A stretch of DNA of 64,000 bases from Apricaphanius iberus. Taxonomy: Eukaryota > Chordata > Actinopteri > Cyprinodontiformes > Aphaniidae. Position 1 is the first letter of the stretch. The number at the start of each line of letters is the position of its first letter. The notes under the pieces were generated by a model. That model saw only the letters and a list, made by a program, of their open reading frames with translations, ran no database searches and was not told the origin of the DNA. A program made the translations under genes and the position numbers. The stretch is taken from assembly GCA_028564705.1 (NCBI GenBank), contig JAPXFQ010000489.1, forward strand, positions 1-64,000, in the 5' to 3' direction. Below are positions 10,899 to 22,072 of this stretch, one piece after another.

Positions 10899-11327
10899 AC
10901 CATTCTGATTTTCGGATTTTGCGTTCAGACCGCACACTTTGTCTGTGTCAAGCAACGGTCCCAACGCATGTAGTTTGACGTATATACATTTTTAAGCTGA
11001 CTGTTGCAAAGCACCTGGACTGGCCTTTCTCTGCCGAATGTTTCAAACACTAGCATGATTGGCTAGACATCATCGACGTTGGGCGACGTCACTACAGTAA
11101 GACGCTCTGATTGGTGGTTGCACCGCGTCAAGTTCGTCAAAAGTTCAGATAGCTGAACTTATGTGTTACTTGCGTTTTCTGGGTTGCCGCTTGAAACACA
11201 AGTAATGCTTGAAAAGTTGACGGTGCCAACGCACTACAGAGACTCTGATGAACTTGACCGTGCACTTTATATGTAATCTTGCTGGAACTGACGCTGCCGT
11301 TTGGGACGGTGTGAACGCAGCATTAGG
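10899..11327. mobile_element. Possible MITE with GCGTTCA / TGAACGC ends
   Basis: The left side carries TTTGCGTTCAGACCGCACA and the right side GGTGTGAACGCAGCATTAGG, which are partly inverted. Between them the GC content is higher than in the flanks. This resembles a common class of teleost MITE whose ends contain CTAATGCTGCGTTCACACC. Ends are not sharply defined. Confidence 0.4.
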
Positions 11328-11334
11328 CTTCCCA

Positions 11335-11981
11335 TATGACTACTTTTTCAGTAACGACTATTCTAATTCGTTACTCTTTCCATATCAGTAATCCGATTAA
11401 AATTACTTTTTCGAGCCACTGTGCGTTAATATTTTTGTAATTTTCTTAAACAAAAAGATATATTTGGTACATGGCGGCAAAAACATAAGGAAAACAAGTA
11501 ACAATAGCGGTAAATATGGATCCACATACCTTCAACAACACTGCTGATGTATTTTTCTATTGTAATCCAAAACAGCTGATTAGCTCCTTTATGGTCGTCA
11601 TGTTTGTTTTGGCCTGAATCTGAGTTCTGTACTCTGTAAGCCTATTCTGCCCCCTAGTGGAACTCTGCAGTGTTACATGGAGTGGGCAAACCAGTACGTC
11701 CCCAAGACACAGTATGTTGCTAGTGTCAACAGTACGTGAGGTTAAAAAGCAAGTATCTTTCCTTACTGTTAAAATACACTTCCAATAAAGTAAGTATTGG
11801 CAAAATCGGCTATTGTTTCTATGTTATCGGGAGCTGCTGAAAGTAACTAATAAAGTAACTTCTAAACTAATGTAGTTACTTTTAAAATAAAGTAATCAGT
11901 AAAGTAACTAAGCTACTATTGGAAAGAGTAATCAGTAGTCAGTAATCAGATTACTATTTCAAAGTAACTGTGACAACACTG
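11335..11981. mobile_element. DNA transposon remnant with AGTAA-rich inverted ends
   Basis: The left flank (about 11340-11420) is rich in GTTACT/AGTAAT words. The right flank (about 11835-11981), when inverted, contains the same words, including GTTACTCTTTCCA, and ends CAGTGTTGTCACAGTTACT. The interior lacks a transposase frame. The superfamily cannot be fixed by eye; hAT-like is a guess. Confidence 0.45.
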
Positions 11982-12109
11982 CAGATAAGTAATGGGCAAC
12001 CATGACCCCATGCAATCACGTGCACTGTATGAAGAAATTCAAACACCTGTGCCTCAATAACATATAAACAAAACATTTACTTTGGTTCTTTTTTTTATGT
12101 GGCCCAGGT

Positions 12110-12765
12110 TAGATGGTAATGAATGTGTTGCTTAGGAGCAGCCTGACAAGATGAGTACAACATTTGAAATCCAAGATCCATCTGTGTGTGATGGCTCTTG
12201 ATGTACTATCGCTCACCTCAACCCACTCCTTGTAAAGATCTCGAACACTTTTGAGTGACCTTTTCCCGACATACCTCTCCAGGCTGTGGTCATTCCTGCT
12301 TCTTGTGCATCTTTTTCTTTCACACTTTTCCCTTCCACATAACTTTCTATTAATGTGCTTTGATACAGCACTGTTTTGCACTTATCTTTTGATGCTTTTC
12401 CTCCTTATGAAGGGAGCCAGGGAAGCTTTTCTGCAAGAGTGTCTGGTCATCAGTCCTACCCATGATTTTGATTCCTACTGAACCTGACTGAGAGACCATT
12501 TAAAGGCTCTTGAAACCTTTACCGTTGTTATCCAAATTAACTGATAAGAGTGCGACACTTTAAGCCCTAAATATTGAACTTTTCTACAACATTCTAGTAT
12601 TCTGAGATTTGTATTTGGGGTTTTCATAAGCTGTAAGCCAAAAGCTTGAAATACTCCGATTAGCATGTGGTGAGTATATATCATATATTAGTTTCACCTT
12701 TTGAGATGAATTATTGAAATAAATGAACTTTTGCCCAGTATTCTAATTTTAGAATACTGGGCAAG
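12110..12765 (-). mobile_element. Tc1-like transposon, 5' part
   Basis: The minus frame 12109-12381 reads a Tc1-type transposase N-terminus: NSAVSKHINRKLCGR, then RCTRSRNDHSLERYVGKR and YKEWVE, matching the paired helix-turn-helix DNA-binding domain of the family. Beyond it (12480-12765) lies the 5' untranslated and terminal-repeat region typical of this family, with AAGTTCATTTATTTC in sense. The catalytic DDE region is absent, so this is a truncated dead copy. It lies upstream of the first visible KANK exon. Confidence 0.75.
12732..12765. repeat. Perfect 16-bp palindrome
   Basis: The arms 12732-12747 and 12750-12765 are exact reverse complements around TT. It sits at the outer end of the Tc1-like copy, where the terminal repeat should finish, and could form a hairpin or cruciform. 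Confidence 0.85.
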
Positions 12766-12929
12766 GCAACAAGCCTTGTATGGGAAATTAGGTTTTCCAA
12801 AATTTGAAACTCAATATTTAAATGGCTCAAAATTTTAATCATCCTTATCATACCATCTCTATGGGGAAACAAGCTGTAAGGATGCTGTTCTTCAGCAGAG
12901 ATAGGAACGTTGCTCAAATTTGATAGTAA

Positions 12930-13320
12930 GATTGATGAATGAAGTTAAACATGGGGCAGAAAACATGTCTCAGGCTTTCAAAGACTTGGCCAGAGATTCA
13001 CCTTCCAGTAGGTCCAGGACCCTAACCATACAGCCGGAGCAAGTATATACATTTGTTCTAATGTCCCTTTAAAAGCCCAGACTTACATCAGTTCAGAAAC
13101 CCACCTAACTGGGTATGAGATATCCTTTAAAAAATGTATCCAGTATCTTAGTCTCTAAATGTGTGTTTGAAAATGTATTGAGTCAGAGTGGAATGAATCC
13201 TGGTCACAGTTAAATACGACTTTGTGCTGATCTTTCACATAATATGCCAATGAAATACAATAAAGTTGGGAATCTTACAAAATAAACACATTCAAGAGGT
13301 GTGAATACTTTTTCTAGGTG
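12930..13320 (+). mobile_element. Tc1-like transposon 3' fragment
   Basis: Degenerate match to a Tc1-like family in sense orientation: a GGACCCTAACCATACAGCC segment, then decayed sequence, then a tail with ATACAATAAAGT and GAGGTGTGAATACTTTTTCTAGG, the inverted terminal repeat side. No intact frame. Confidence 0.55.
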
Positions 13321-14574
13321 TTCTATTTCTTGAACACTTAGCATAGTCTATTATTATCTATATCATAAGTACAGTACCCTACTGTAGGTAATATTTATAG
13401 CTGTTGTGCTTGCACATTTTTATATGTGTAATAGATGTCTGTATAGTAACCACTGGTTGAGTTACCAAGTGCTACTTAAATAGCCTCGTTCATTTACCAT
13501 CTAGAGCACATCAAATACTTATTTCTTATTCCACACATAATATACAAACACTCATTCATGCTCCAAACTGTGACCATGCTTATCAACTGTCAAGTGGACT
13601 TCCAAGCAGAGGTCCTCATGCATACATCAGACAAATGGCATCTGTGTCCTTCATTGATGTTTCAAATGTTGGAGACTGAAGCAGGAGCTGGAGCTTAAAA
13701 CCATATTTTATAACAGTTGACATGCAGTTCAGTGTTAGAGGGATTGTATATAGCACTGTGTTCAAACAAAGTGCATATGCCTGGATTTAAATGGGCTGTT
13801 TCCGGATTTGCAGTGTGTGTTAGAACCTCTCTAAACACATTGTATTAATCTGAAACTCAAATTAAGTTTTCAGAACTTTCACAAATAATATTGATTTAAT
13901 ACAGTTGATCTAAACAAAATTTAGGCAGGATAAAAATGACTGTATTTAATAAATACATACAATAATAAATTACATTTATATTCATACGATATTAGCAGGA
14001 GGATGCATTTAAATTTCAAATAGGCACTAAGCTTTCCACTCTGTTGTTCTCTCCTGAGAGACACTTGATCTAAAAGTGTCATTCTTCTTGCATCTTTTTA
14101 GTTGGTGGTTTTTGGCTGAAAGCCACATCCTTGTACTTGGATAAACCATTATGGATCCATTGCACTACATCTGCTGTCAGGAACAACTAAGACAGTCATA
14201 CTAGGCCTAGAGCCAAGAAGAGTCAGCAAAAGTGCCAGTGCAGAATCGATTATTTGACAGTTACATACATAAGTAGGACTGACAATGTCAAAGTGGCGTG
14301 TTGTCAGTGATGTGAATACTGCTGACTTGTGCAAATTGGCTTGGGAAATACTTATACAGCATGCTGTGTGGTTTTATTAAATTACTCTATTAAATTCAAA
14401 GTATTTTTTTTCTATCTGTCATAATGCAAATAATATCTTATCTCACTATATAATGACATTTTTATTGTCCTGGTTTAATTCGTATGAATGACTCTGACTT
14501 TCCTTTTCTCAGCTGTCAAATAGTTTTCACACTAGCTGATCAGTTTGCATTTAAACCTGGTTGATGTTAAAAAA
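13321..14574. other. No gene seen
   Basis: AT-rich sequence without supported exons or clear repeats. Confidence 0.5.
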
Positions 14575-15665
14575 AATACAGTGTCTTGCAAAGTACCACA
14601 CCCCTTCATATTTTTATTGAGGTACAATGCAAACAGGATTTTATATGATAGACCAATATAAAGAACTGCATAATGGTTGAAAGGATTTTGTTTATTTTGT
14701 TCTTTCTTTTTTCGTACAAATTAAAAACTGAAGTCTGGGTTGCATTATATTCACAAAAACTATACCAATACTTCATAGAACTGTCTTTGATATATTACAG
14801 CAGCAGGTCATTTTGCAAAAATGAATGAGAATTTTACAAATTCTTGTTTGCAAAATTCCCTCAAGCTCATTCGGCTTTGACGGATAACATATGTGAACAT
14901 CAATTTTCAAGTTTTTTAATTTGATTTAGGTCTCGGTTGTCACTGGGCCATTCTAACCCAATAATTTGGTCCGAATCGATCTAAAACACTCGATTATTAT
15001 GGTAAAGGTGAACTCCCCTAAACTCAAGCCTTTGCCGTTTGTAACAATTTTTTTCCTATTTAGCAGTGTATTTAGCTTCAGTCATCTTTACTTTAACTCT
15101 GACCAGATTCCCTGTTCCTTCATGAAGGGAAGCATCTCCACAGCCTGATGCTACCACCACACCATGTATCATAGCATTCTGTATGTTGTCAAAAAAAATC
15201 CTCTTTATTCTCATCTGACCAGAGCATCTTTTACCGTGGTTGCTGTGTTTCCTACATTGATTGTGGCAAACTGCAAACACAACATATTATGGTTTTCTTT
15301 CAAACATTCATTTTTTTAGCTAATATTCCATAGAGGCCAGATTGTACACGACGAGTTGTCATTTACTCAAACCTGAGCTTTGGATCTTTTGAGACCTCCA
15401 GAGATTCTGAGGGCCTCTTTTCCCCCTCTATACTCAATGATGGTTTGGATTGGTGGTCATTCTTTAGGCCTTTACAAAACAGCTGTATTTATAAATAGAT
15501 TAACGTACCCTCATATGTACTATGTTAACTAATCAGATTACTTCTAAATGTAACTTTCTTTCTTACACATCATAATTATGCATAACTTTATGTTGGTCGA
15601 AATGTTAAGATGAGACAAAACGTAAAAAATACACTTTGTGTTCCAGGTTTAAAAATACTACCAAC
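14575..15665 (-). mobile_element. Tc1-like transposon, decayed, transposase on minus
   Basis: It begins at the left with ACAGTGTCTTGCAAAGTA, the terminal-repeat type of a widespread fish Tc1-like family. The minus frame 15056-15280 reads a transposase core piece with GVVVASGCGDASLHEGTG followed by NLVRVKVKMTEAKY, the segment after the first catalytic Asp in this family. Plus-strand words such as TCATCTGACCAGAGCATCTT confirm the orientation. Several frameshifts and stops show it is dead. Confidence 0.75.
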
Positions 15666-15877
15666 ACAGAAGCTCACTGAAAAAATAGCCCTACCCTGTG
15701 CACAAAAAAAGATTTGCTGCTTTTGCTAAACCCTCATAAGTATTTGTTAAATAAAAAAAAAACATAATAGTTCAAAAACCCTGTCTTTTAGTGTATGAAG
15801 AAAAGCACAAGTTAAGTTTAAAGAAATATCCTTTTCTCACTTTTTTTATTTTTTGCCTTTCTTTCTCTCTTCACCAG

Positions 15878-15971
15878 GTCTCAAATCTATTATGAAGAAA
15901 AATGGTGTCGCTGACAAGCAGGGGAGCAAGGGAGCCAAGAAAAACCTGAAGTTTGTTGGGGTGAATGGAGG
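15878..15971 (+). CDS. KANK-family gene (probably kank4), internal exon a
   Basis: A pyrimidine tract and CACCAG precede the exon, and GTAAAA follows. In phase it reads GLKSIMKK...KKNLKFVGVNGG, the conserved linker between the coiled coil and ankyrin repeats of KANK (KN motif and ankyrin repeat) proteins. The exon starts with two bases completing a codon and ends with two bases, and these phases join perfectly to the next exon. KANK proteins bind talin through the N-terminal KN motif and kinesin KIF21A/liprin partners through the central region and ankyrin repeats, connecting focal adhesions to cortical microtubules. The large KN/coiled-coil exon is not in the window and must lie to the left. 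The paralogue is inferred from the neighbouring lrp8 gene. Confidence 0.88.
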
Positions 15972-16267
15972 GTAAAAATCTTTCGCTTTATCAGCATCCA
16001 GGCTACGATTCATTTTTCTGCGTGGTGTAGTGTTTATATTTTTATTTTTTGGTCTGTGGGGCATTGTACAACAGTACATATTTCCAAATGCTTTAGCACA
16101 GTAAGGGACTTTCCAACCTAGGCTGCTTAGAGTAATCTTTTTAACAGTTTTTGCAGATTTGGTTGTCTTATTGGCTTCACTAAACCAAGACCCCCAGATA
16201 ACACATGGACAATTTTTGGTTTAACGTTGAACAGTCAGGATGAAATAATGGCTTTCTCAAATATATC

Positions 16268-16470
16268 ATGGGGTGGGGAGGCAGCAGGTGGGTAATTGGT
16301 CTAGCAACTGCACCATATACAGAGGCTACAATCCTCAACGCAGCTTTCCCTTGGCCATTTACTGCATGCCTTCTCTTTCTCTCTCTTCACTCTTCTTCCT
16401 GTCGAGCTACTAATGAATAAAGGTCACTAGTGCCACAAAAGTATCCTTTAAAAATGTTCCTTGGGACCTT
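16268..16470 (+). mobile_element. Degenerate tRNA-derived SINE
   Basis: The pattern CCATATACAGAGGCTACAAT, then a decayed B-box region, CT-rich sequence, TTCCTGTCGAGC, AATAAAGG and a CCACAAAA tail matches a common teleost SINE layout. The A box and B box are too worn to be active. Lies in a KANK intron. Confidence 0.55.
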
Positions 16471-16872
16471 AACCGGAAATAATAGATTGGGGATTTTAAT
16501 TTGATAGTGAGCTAACTGGAGTTATATCTCATGACCTGGTAAGACATTGCCTCCAAAGCCAGATTGCAAACGGTTACTAAGGAGATTTTCTTGCAGATAG
16601 GATGAGCAGTGATGGAGATGAATGGTCCTGAGCTATGGTTACTAAATAAATCAATGGACTATGTTATATGAATAATTACTATGAGCCTATGGATGGTCGA
16701 TGAGCTCCCCCTTAGGGATAGTGTAAGGAGGGCATCCACCTATGGGTGTTTCAAGAAGAATCACAAAATTATTGCGTCCAAAAAAGCTCTTTGAGGTGGC
16801 TCTATGCTCTCCAGATATTATTCCAGAGAGGGTACACGGTTTAGGAAAGACTCTAAACTTGTGTGAAACATA
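16471..16872. other. KANK intron, no gene seen
   Basis: Intronic sequence without recognised repeat or exon. Confidence 0.5.
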
Positions 16873-17460
16873 CATTGATTGGCCACTGTATTAACTAAAC
16901 TTTGCCAGTTTGGAATTGAACCCCCGTTTGCCCTCTCAACTGCACTAATTCTTTGTGGCATAGATTCGATGAGGCGTCAGTCAAACTCCCCAGTTTTGGT
17001 CTATATTGTGTTTATGAATCATGCAGCTGCAGTAGATTTGTCAGCTGAACATCCATGATGCAAATAGATTGTTCCACAACATCACAAATAGGCCCTCATA
17101 GAATAAGACCTAGTGACTGTCTAGGGAGACAGTGGAGTGCAGTAAACATATTATATTGAACAAACCAGTTTGAAATTATTTGCTATCTGCTTCAAGTTTT
17201 AATGGGTTTTACGTTCAGAGATAATATTCTGCCTTCATTAGTAATAACAAGTGCTTTTTTTAACCACACTAAGATGTTGAAACAGGCTGCCCATTCTCCT
17301 CTGACCTCTGACAGCAATGAAACATTTTTGTCTATACACCTTCTGCTCACTGGATACCTTCTTTGTTTTGAACCATTCTTGTTAAATCTTGGTAAGCCAG
17401 GAAAATAGCAGAACAGCAGTTGCTGAAATACTCTCAACAGCCTTTCCAAAACTAATAAAT
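16873..17460 (-). mobile_element. Tc1-like transposon with internal deletion
   Basis: Plus-strand blocks GTGGCATAGATTCGATGAGG, GTCAGCTGAACATCCATGATG and CCATTCTCCTCTGACCTCTG are reverse complements of parts of a fish Tc1-like transposase gene. In that family these blocks are much farther apart than here, so the catalytic middle is deleted. The left end ATTGGCCACTGTATTAACTA resembles its terminal repeat. Located in a KANK intron. Confidence 0.65.
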
Positions 17461-18862
17461 ACCTAATGCACTGAACTGGTACTGTGCGAGTTATTTGTAT
17501 TAGTACATGTACATACTAAAGTAGCTTGCGAGTATATCTTAACATTTATGGAACAGCTCAGTATCGCCTTACATATTACTTTACTGTTTAATACGCTCAA
17601 AGACAAATAGAGAAAAGCTCAATTATTCTGGACAAAATTGATGTAGTTTTTTTGGACATACCTCTAATCCTTTCTTACATTTACATCCATATCAAATTGC
17701 CATCCAGTTTTAATTGGAAAATAAATCTGAGTACCTTCCATGCTTCACACTGACATCTAATCCCAGATAGGAACACTTCATAGGGCTTTCTTTTTGTCTG
17801 AAATTCTTGAGAGGCATTATGTGCTACATCTCAAGGAAATGGCTGCCATGAGTACATTTATTTAATTCCTGCATTCCTGTTCTTACATTCCTGAGCTTCA
17901 CTGTTTCACGACAGACTCACCTCTGTGTTGTTTCAGATTGTTTTCATGTATGTTCAGTTCCTTCTCTGTTGCAAACTGATCCGCAAACATACTTCAACTG
18001 TTGCTTTTTGGGAATAATGAATTTTCATGGTAGGTGCAAATAACAGCTTATAAGTAAACAATCACAAATATGATTTATGAGCTTTGAATGAGCCCATCTA
18101 TATTCTTTACAGTAAATTTATATAAAAGTAATGCAGTCCAGCTTTGATTTGAGCAGATGTTGTTAATGAGACAAACATTTCAGACAGTCTTGATACCTCT
18201 TTCCACACCAGTAAGTGGGCTACTGTTCGTATTAGATATTTTCAGATCATCTACCCTACCCTTTCTGTCTGGAACTTCTCAGGAATCCAAGGAATGTAGA
18301 GATCCCACGGACGCCTCTTATCTCTGTGTGTGTGAATGTGTATGTGTTTTCAAAAAAGCATGAATCAATGGCATTCATCGTAAGACTTATCTGATCTCTA
18401 GCCTCACAGTGGTGCCTTCATGATGCATCCCAGTGATTAAACTCATAGACACCCAACCGGCGTCTATCCAAGCTTCGAAAGGGGCGCCATGCCTCTGGAA
18501 CAAAGATGTGTTTGTCTGAGGTCGCATATGAGAATGCTTAAACATTTTTATTGATAATTACGTATATAGTTAATTAAATGAGTTATGTTGTATGATTTCT
18601 GGGCCAAGGGTACAAAGGCAAACATGCTTCCAATGATAGATAACTGGATAGTATTCACCCAGCTTTGGCTAAAGCTGACATAGCAATATTTTTTGATGTG
18701 GCTGCCTTCATATTTATGTTAGCACCTCACACATCTTGTAACTGACATAAAATCTGGCACAGATTTCTAGATATGTATTCAGTTTTTCTCTACTTTTCAA
18801 GTAACACTTCATAAATTCTTCTTCACGATAAGACATTTCAGCTTTCATGTTTCCTCTTCTAG
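17461..18862. other. KANK intron, no gene seen
   Basis: AT-rich intron with no supported exon. A short (TG)n-like run lies near 18322-18350. Confidence 0.5.
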
Positions 18863-19120
18863 CTACGAGACGACCTCCAGTGAGGACTCGAGCGGAGATG
18901 AAAAATCAAGAGTAGAAGTGGAGGAGGAAGACAAATCTGAAGTGGAGGTAGAGGTAGAAACAGACAAGGAGTGTGAGGAAGCAGCAGAGATCCAGGGGAC
19001 AGATGCAGAGGCTACTGCTGCTGAGGGAGGAGGTGCTGTGGGTGAAGAGAAAGAGGTTGAGAGGGACCTTTTGGATTTAGAAGGTGGCCATGAGCTCCTG
19101 CGGGAAGAGGCGGCTGAGAG
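18863..19120 (+). CDS. KANK-family gene, acidic linker exon b
   Basis: The acceptor TTCTAG precedes and the donor GTGAGA follows. The exon joins the previous one to read GGYETTSSEDSSGDEKS, the hallmark KANK sequence, then a long glutamate-rich, low-complexity acidic stretch (VEVEEEDKSEVEVEVE and onward) ending LLREEAAER. The acidic linker precedes the ankyrin domain in KANK1 and KANK2 and varies greatly between species. Phase: one base completes the Gly codon from the previous exon, and two bases pass on. Length 258 bases. Codon use is rich in GAG and GAA, as expected. Reading frame is open throughout. Confidence 0.9.
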
Positions 19121-19379
19121 GTGAGAAAAACCAGAGCTTTGGATCTTTCTACCTGTTAAGCAAAATTTTACTGAACACTTTTTTTCACAGTTTTACTCAC
19201 ATCAATAAACAATTCATTTAAAAGGTACTCGCACCCTATGAGATTTTCTGTTTTTTTGTCACATTGCATGCACAAACATCAATACACTCTTTGGCTGTTG
19301 CACATGACAAAGGATAAATCTCAGATGGGAAAAGTCATCACACACACGTCACACAGTTTATGTAATGCAGTACTGCTTG

Positions 19380-19600
19380 GATCAGTATCGGGAGATTATG
19401 AACCTCAGATATCTGTATCGGTATCGGAAACAAAAAAACGTGGATTGGTTCATCCTTAATCTCAAGACACTTTACAAGAAAAGTCATTTCAATACAATCA
19501 TACAAACTTTGTAATTAGTTGAAAAGTCTTCTGTTAAAGGAATCCCAGCAGATTGCATTGACTGGCAGTTTTGCCCCATTGTTATTTTACGAAACAAGTA
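19380..19600. repeat. Fused fragments of two interspersed repeats
   Basis: 19380-19460 carries ATCGGTATCGGAAAC and a GGTTCATCCTTA end, resembling one end of a hAT-type MITE with TAGGGATGCACCGAT termini. 19455-19600 (CTCAAGACACTTTACAAGAA ... GGAATCCCAGCAGATTGCA) belongs to the teleost repeat family also seen at 39905, 32425 and 44948. Intronic. Confidence 0.5.
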
Positions 19601-19870
19601 CGTGCTACACTTATTGCTCTGTCACATAAATCCTAATAAAATACATTAAAGTAATTTGACACATTTTAGATTAGTACAAGAGGTTTTTTATTGTTCCAGT
19701 TTTATTCAAACTGAAGTTACTCAACTATCAATGCACAATCTTTCTTCCGCACTGAACACTGAGGAAATAAGCTCAGTAGAAAACAGCAGGAAATAATGTT
19801 TTGCATTCTAATTGATGACTTATGCAGTCGTTTGAAATTGTCAGAGGTATTCTTCTATGTGTTTTTATAG

Positions 19871-19955
19871 GGAGAAAGTGGACAAAGGGTTCATTGATGC
19901 CTGCATGTATGTAAAGGATCGCATGGAAGAGGTTTCATCTCCAGATAAAGAAATG
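19871..19955 (+). CDS. KANK-family gene, exon c
   Basis: The acceptor TTTATAG and donor GTAAGA define an 85-base exon reading EKVDKGFIDACMYVKDRMEEV and SSPDKEM. This corresponds to the helical segment just before the ankyrin repeats in KANK proteins, where the family has an acidic-helical stretch leading to the conserved WFRVSSQK motif. It enters with one base completing an Arg codon and leaves in phase 0. No alternative exon is seen nearby. Confidence 0.9.
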
Positions 19956-20086
19956 GTAAGAGATTCTTTGGCTCTGCTGTATTTTGTTCTCATTTAGTTC
20001 TTTTTATTTAATTCTTCAAAATGTAAATCTGTAATATATAGTAACATTAATATACACATGGGTGTTTTTCATATGTCTCTCTACAG

Positions 20087-20306
20087 CGTCAGGTGTTAGT
20101 GGTGCTCTATCAGGAATGGTTCAGGGTCTCCAGTCAGAAAGACTCTCAGGCAGATACAGTCAGATTATACCTTAGACAAGTGGGACTGACCACTCCTACT
20201 CTCCTGCCATATGTTGTTAACTTGACTGACGGCAATGGGAATATGGCACTCCACTACAGTGTGTCGCATTCTAACTTCCTTGTGGTCAAGCTGCTGCTGG
20301 ACACTG
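20087..20306 (+). CDS. KANK-family gene, first ankyrin exon d
   Basis: The acceptor CTCTACAG and donor GTGAGT define the exon. It reads RQVLVVLYQEWFRVSSQKD, then a helical segment, then VVNLTDGNGNMALHYSVSHSNF and VVKLLLDTG. WFRVSSQK and DGNGNxALHYSVSHSNF are diagnostic of the KANK ankyrin domain, which binds the kinesin-4 motor KIF21A in mammals. A methionine replaces the usual threonine in the TALH motif of the first repeat, a mild change. The exon leaves with one base of a Gly codon that is completed correctly by the next exon. Confidence 0.95.
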
Positions 20307-20393
20307 GTGAGTTGAGTCCTACATACTCGCCTGCACGAACAGCTAAATTCAAAATAAATTTGATTGTAATGAAGTGTCTTTGCTTTCCTCTAG

Positions 20394-20536
20394 GTCTTTG
20401 TGAAACAGATAATGTTAATAAGGCGGGCTATACACCAGTGATGCTGGCCGCCCTGACAGCAGCCGAAAGTCCCGATGATCTGGAGGTGGCTGAGCAGCTC
20501 CTAAAACTTGGAGATGTCAATGCACGCTCCAGACAG
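20394..20536 (+). CDS. KANK-family gene, ankyrin exon e
   Basis: The acceptor CCTCTAG and donor GTAATA define a 143-base exon. It reads (G)LCETDNVNKAGYTPVMLAAL, then TAAESPDDLEVAEQLLKLG and DVNARSRQ, covering the second repeat and the start of the third. The LLDTG-LC junction with the preceding exon matches the form I recall for KANK4-type proteins more than KANK1, but this is weak evidence. The intron between exons d and e is only 87 bases, the shortest in this gene. Confidence 0.95.
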
Positions 20537-21099
20537 GTAATACAAGATACAACATAAGCTTTAGGTCACTGTTTCCCAACATGGGCTCCTTTGAGGTCGC
20601 AGGGGGTTCTCACAATTTTGCCTGTGCCGAGGTTACCAAGATTATATTAGTAAATATTGCATTTATAAATTCCAAAAGAAAAATACCTATATAGCCTACA
20701 GTGTAAAACAAGAAGAATAAGAACAAAACCCTACTATTGATGTTTAATTTTTCTGCATAAAAGTGTGTAATCAATCACTTTTAATGCTTGTATGCTGGTA
20801 GGAGTTGGGGTAGGGGGGGTCCTGGCTTCTCTTGGAGACAGGCATGGGGGTCCTTAAAGAAAATAGGTTGTGAGCTACTTCTTTAGATGAAACCTGGTCT
20901 GACAAACAATTTAAAACTATACCCTGTAATTTAGAAGGTGTCATTTTTACAAGCAATTTTATTTTCAAAATTCATAAAGAGAATTAGCCAAATCATCCAG
21001 AGTTATTTGTGTGAGCATTGTTGCACAGTAGCTTTCTAAGAACACATGTTAGGCTTAGCTTTTGTGACATAAGGATCCCTAAGGGCAAAGCTTTCATAA
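20537..21099. other. KANK intron, no gene seen
   Basis: Intronic sequence without a clear repeat or exon. Confidence 0.5.
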
Positions 21100-21296
21100 A
21101 CCTTGCAACCATTTGTCAGCAATGTTGCCTTGCACTGTAAGATAGTCATTAGTTGGATTCCTGGCCTGGGGTCCCACAGTCCAAAAAACATGATTAAATG
21201 CTTAATTGGTCTCTCTAAATTGCCTGTAGGAGTGAGTGTTTATTTGTCTTATGGATCTCTGTGTTGCCCTGTGTCCTGTTCCGGGTGTACCCCCTT
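21100..21296 (+). repeat. Interspersed repeat fragment (TGTACCC family)
   Basis: Contains GGTCTCTCTAAATTGCCTGTAGG, shortened here in quotation terms to the core TAAATTGCCTGTAGGAGTGA, then TTGCCCTGTGTCCTGTTCCGGGTGTACCC. It is the same family as 62755-62885 and, inverted, 35590-35830. It is cut off where the Harbinger element begins, which suggests the latter interrupted it. Confidence 0.55.
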
Positions 21297-21435
21297 GGCT
21301 CATATCCCGCCCTGAACACGCCCAAATCTGGCTATAAAAGGTCAATGCAAAGCAGTACATGAATATTGATGCATATGAAGAAGAGGGGAAGTATGGTAAC
21401 AACAAAAGAAAAACAAGAAAAGAAACTTTACGGAG

Positions 21436-21708
21436 ATGTTGATTGAAGTGCTAGTGGGTGAAGTGGAGGCTAGAAGAGACATTTTATTTGGTGGACACAG
21501 CAGCGGTGTCACAAATAAAAGGAAGAACTGTGAGTGGCAGCATGTGGCGTCTGCAGTGCAGACTGTCAGCGCAACTGACAGCATGGTAACCGAAATAAAA
21601 AATAAAAAAAAGTGGTCGGACCTCAAAGTTGAGGGGGAAAAAATACACTTGCCTCCCACCGCCAGAGTGGGACTGCTACTGGAGGGGGTACATTTACACC
21701 CGAGCTGA
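21436..21708 (+). pseudogene. Harbinger Myb/SANT-like DNA-binding protein fragment
   Basis: A 90-residue frame reads VLVGEVEARRDILFGGHSSG, VTNKRKNCEWQHVASAVQTV and TEIKNKKKWSDLKVE. Arrangement and the W...W spacing match the Myb/SANT-like (trihelix) domain of the second Harbinger gene, which binds the terminal repeats and helps import the transposase. Compared with intact proteins it is short at both ends, and no promoter is evident. Confidence 0.7.
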
Positions 21709-21715
21709 CACATTG

Positions 21716-22072
21716 CTACCTTAAATAATACAATAAAAATTTTACATCCTGGCTGATCCTTGCTCCCTGGGTGAAAGCTTTCTGTCGAGGAGGAGGCGGC
21801 TGTGGGTCGGGGTTCTCATGCTGGGGAGGGGGTAGGCCAGGAGGGAGGGGAATTTCCTCGGACGGGGCCCTTATAGTAATATGGGTGCAGTCAATTGCGC
21901 CGATTATGTTTGGGAACCCGGACATTGCTGCAAATTGCATCTTAATTTCGGCCTGCTCCCCCACAGTATATGGAAACGTGATGTATCGCCTGCTCATCTT
22001 AATGCTCCCATCCAAGACTGCAGGCATTATTGCGCTCAGGGACGGCAAATAATTCAATTTATTAATTGGCAC
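21716..22072 (-). pseudogene. HARBI1-type transposase fragment
   Basis: The 118-residue frame contains FAAMSGFPNIIGAIDCTHI then TIRAPSEE, the region around the first catalytic aspartate of DDE_Tnp_4 Harbinger transposases. A proline-rich piece follows. The second Asp and the Glu of the catalytic triad are missing, so this is a remnant. It points towards the plus-strand Myb-like frame, with 7 bases between the two frame ends. Confidence 0.75.

Noticed and set aside
15846..16079. 77-codon minus frame over the first KANK exon.
   Set aside because: Antisense shadow of a well-supported plus-strand exon.
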